Below are positions 62,466-64,000 of a DNA stretch of 64,000 bases, piece by piece (positions within the stretch are counted from its first letter, which is position 1; each line of letters starts with the position of its first letter). Both the position numbers and the translations under genes were made by a program. The DNA lies in the NCBI GenBank assembly GCA_903833275.1, contig CAILEP010000006.1:195652-259651 (forward strand), in the 5' to 3' direction. This DNA is from an uncultured Bdellovibrionales bacterium (GTDB lineage: Bacteria > Bdellovibrionota > Bdellovibrionia > Bdellovibrionales > UBA1609). Under the pieces are notes generated by a model that was not told where the DNA came from, did no database searches, and saw only the letters and a program-made list of their open reading frames with translations.

Positions 62466-64000
62466 CTAAATACTTTCTTTGTTGTCGTCAACCAGAGAAA
62501 GAAGGGTGTGGTAGAGTCGGCCCGTGTTTGTGTCTTTTGAAATTGCCTTGGTTATTTCGCTATGGGGTCGCGAGGTCGAAGGGGGGCTTTGTTCAGAAAT
62601 AAGTTCGTTGACCAGGGTCTGAACCGATTTGTTTGCAATTAGACCGCGGCGTTTCTTCGCTAAAATCATATCAACTACAAATAGCAAGCCGTCGCCAGTC
62701 AGTCGGTCACCCCGGTTGCAACGAGAGGCCTGGGTTATGACCTTTTTGAGCAGCCCGCCGACATCGGACTCGTTGGCGGCTTTGCGCATAACCAATGAAT
62801 AGAGAAGTTGAAACTGCGCTATTTTACTTAGAACACCAGCCGTAGGAGTGCGATCAGCCCCGCGCGCCGATTCGGCCAGAATTAGGTCAAAGAATACTTC
62901 TTTCGGCAGATGCTCAAGGCGCTTGCCCCGAGAGGAGCCCTGCATATATTGCGGCAAATCGATGAGAATAGAGCGCATATTGAAAATGGCCGGTCGGTTG
63001 ACCCCGTCTGGCACGCGCTGAAGTTTCTTATGCGTTTTTTGACGCTCGAGATGCGAATAGGCGCGATAAAGGCGTTCGACGAGAGGCAATTGTTCTTTTA
63101 ATAATTTTTGCCTAGAAACAAGCGGTAGGCCAATTTGCTGTAGAAATAAATCGTGAAGCTCGGCAGTAAAAAAGCGATCAAAGTGCAATACCGCCCAATG
63201 GTTTTTAAAATGTTCAACGCGTTTCTTCTTTCCGGTTTTTAAGAAATCAACCAGCTGCGCGAAAGTTTGAACGAGGGCGCGGGCTTTTATTTTTTGTTCA
63301 CGAAGCGAGGTTGAAAAACGATCGACATCATCATAGCGATATTCGTCGTGGCGCAGGCCGAATTGCCGAATGCTGCCGTAATCAATGATGCCGGCGTTGG
63401 CGAGAACATTGTCACCGTCCCAATCGAGCCAAGCAAAAATGTAGTCGCGATCAAGTTGCGCAGAAAATCGGGCAAATAGACCGGCGATCTTATCGAGCAT
63501 CAAGTCGTAGCAATGACTGGTGCCAGAATGAAAAGACCACTCACCGTTTTTGTTTTGGCGATCGATCAAGTAGTCAGTGGCCTTTTTAAGCGCGTCTCGT
63601 TGGCCCTGCTTGAGGTGTAAAAATAGATGGGCCGGGCGAAAAAGATTTTTGCCGGCTCGAACTCCGATGCCATTTCCGCCACCAGTGTCGACGATGCAGA
63701 GTACGCGCTCGGTATTAATATTCGCATTGTGAAAAATTTCAGCCATAATCGCGGCGCCCAACAATTCGTCGATGTCGGCCATGCCGCAACCATACCCAAA
63801 TTGTGTAGAACCCGACTTCAATGGTTTCTGGGCTTCGACAGCTCCCGGTGAGAGGCAGGTGACGCCGGTGCCGCGGCTGCTGACATCCCAAACTACACCG
63901 TTGTGCTCAACTTCGCCATTCCAGATTGAGCGACCATCGCCAGAGGTTCGGCCGGTTTTATCTGAGTGCTGAAGTTGCAAATAGCGGGTGGCCATGAAGT
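62466..64000 (-). CDS. Divergent SelO-like (UPF0061) pseudokinase-fold protein, 5' end outside the window
   Basis: At least 511 residues; the frame is open to the window edge, and the ATG at 63995 is probably internal because the visible protein starts within the conserved SelO region. GRTSGDGRSIW and SRGTGVTCLSPGA match the LGDGRA and KGTGPTPYSR blocks of SelO. DWDGDNVLANAGIIDYGSIRQF matches NTDNMS...TIDYGP, carrying the catalytic Asp-Asn and the metal-binding Asp. SelO proteins transfer AMP to Ser/Thr/Tyr. The selenocysteine-region cysteine is not visible. The middle and C-terminal thirds are very divergent, so function is uncertain. Confidence 0.65.
   Translation of the reverse strand, partial: FMATRYLQLQHSDKTGRTSGDGRSIWNGEVEHNGVVWDVSSRGTGVTCLSPGAVEAQKPLKSGSTQFGYGCGMADIDELLGAAIMAEIFHNANINTERVLCIVDTGGGNGIGVRAGKNLFRPAHLFLHLKQGQRDALKKATDYLIDRQNKNGEWSFHSGTSHCYDLMLDKIAGLFARFSAQLDRDYIFAWLDWDGDNVLANAGIIDYGSIRQFGLRHDEYRYDDVDRFSTSLREQKIKARALVQTFAQLVDFLKTGKKKRVEHFKNHWAVLHFDRFFTAELHDLFLQQIGLPLVSRQKLLKEQLPLVERLYRAYSHLERQKTHKKLQRVPDGVNRPAIFNMRSILIDLPQYMQGSSRGKRLEHLPKEVFFDLILAESARGADRTPTAGVLSKIAQFQLLYSLVMRKAANESDVGGLLKKVITQASRCNRGDRLTGDGLLFVVDMILAKKRRGLIANKSVQTLVNELISEQSPPSTSRPHSEITKAISKDTNTGRLYHTLLSLVDDNKESI

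Overview
The window reads as a piece of a free-living or predatory Gram-negative chromosome of about 50% G+C. Lipoprotein and Sec signals, a TolC/RND pair, HldD for LPS heptose, a TIGR02147-family regulator and many genes of the type common in Bdellovibrio-like bacteria suggest Bdellovibrionota. That assignment is inferred from gene content only. I saw no IS elements, prophage, CRISPR array or tRNA.

Layout. 1-7.4 kb: the 5' end of dnaX (minus) behind a small SRP RNA gene with its own promoter, then a membrane protein, a matrixin-like lipoprotein, an SrkA-like kinase, two regulators, a QEGLA/tyrosine-carboxypeptidase-fold protein co-transcribed with an AP2-domain protein, and a DUF1761 protein. 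7.4-15.7 kb: a membrane pyrophosphatase, an XRE-cupin regulator with a large inverted-repeat operator, an RlmI-like methyltransferase, two membrane proteins, and a compact bufferin-type RiPP operon (Cys-rich exported precursor, DUF692/MNIO enzyme, DUF2063 partner). 15.7-24 kb: a KAS III enzyme, an oligopeptidase B-like peptidase, an RND pump with TolC but no adaptor, and an HxlR regulator. 24-30 kb: a peptide transporter plus an amino-acid permease, an ABC-F ATPase, DUF952 and DUF2183 proteins. 30.1-30.6 kb: rnpB with recognisable promoter and terminator.

30.6-37.5 kb: a methyltransferase operon, then a five-gene leucine/isovalerate cluster (methylcrotonyl-CoA carboxylase with its biotin carrier split off, methylglutaconyl-CoA hydratase, HMG-CoA lyase). 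37.5-43.9 kb: one unknown exported protein and a tight six-gene pantothenate/CoA operon (PanG-like reductase, PanB, PanC, CoaBC, CoaX, PanD). 44-49.8 kb: a HAD-type 5'-nucleotidase with a rhodanese, then HPPD, homogentisate dioxygenase and RibD.

49.7-60.8 kb: a giant FecR/Ig-like repeat protein faces a six-gene signalling operon: a SpoIIE/PP2C phosphatase, an RsbW-like ATPase, a STAS protein, a PAS-Hpt-HATPase kinase, a single-domain receiver, and a REC-DUF4388-J-TPR protein. This looks like partner switching wired to a CheA-like phosphorelay. 60.8-64 kb: TrmJ, HldD and a divergent SelO-like protein cut by the window edge. Peptide and amino-acid import together with leucine and tyrosine catabolism fit an organism that feeds on protein. 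The most notable systems are the bufferin operon and the hybrid signalling operon.
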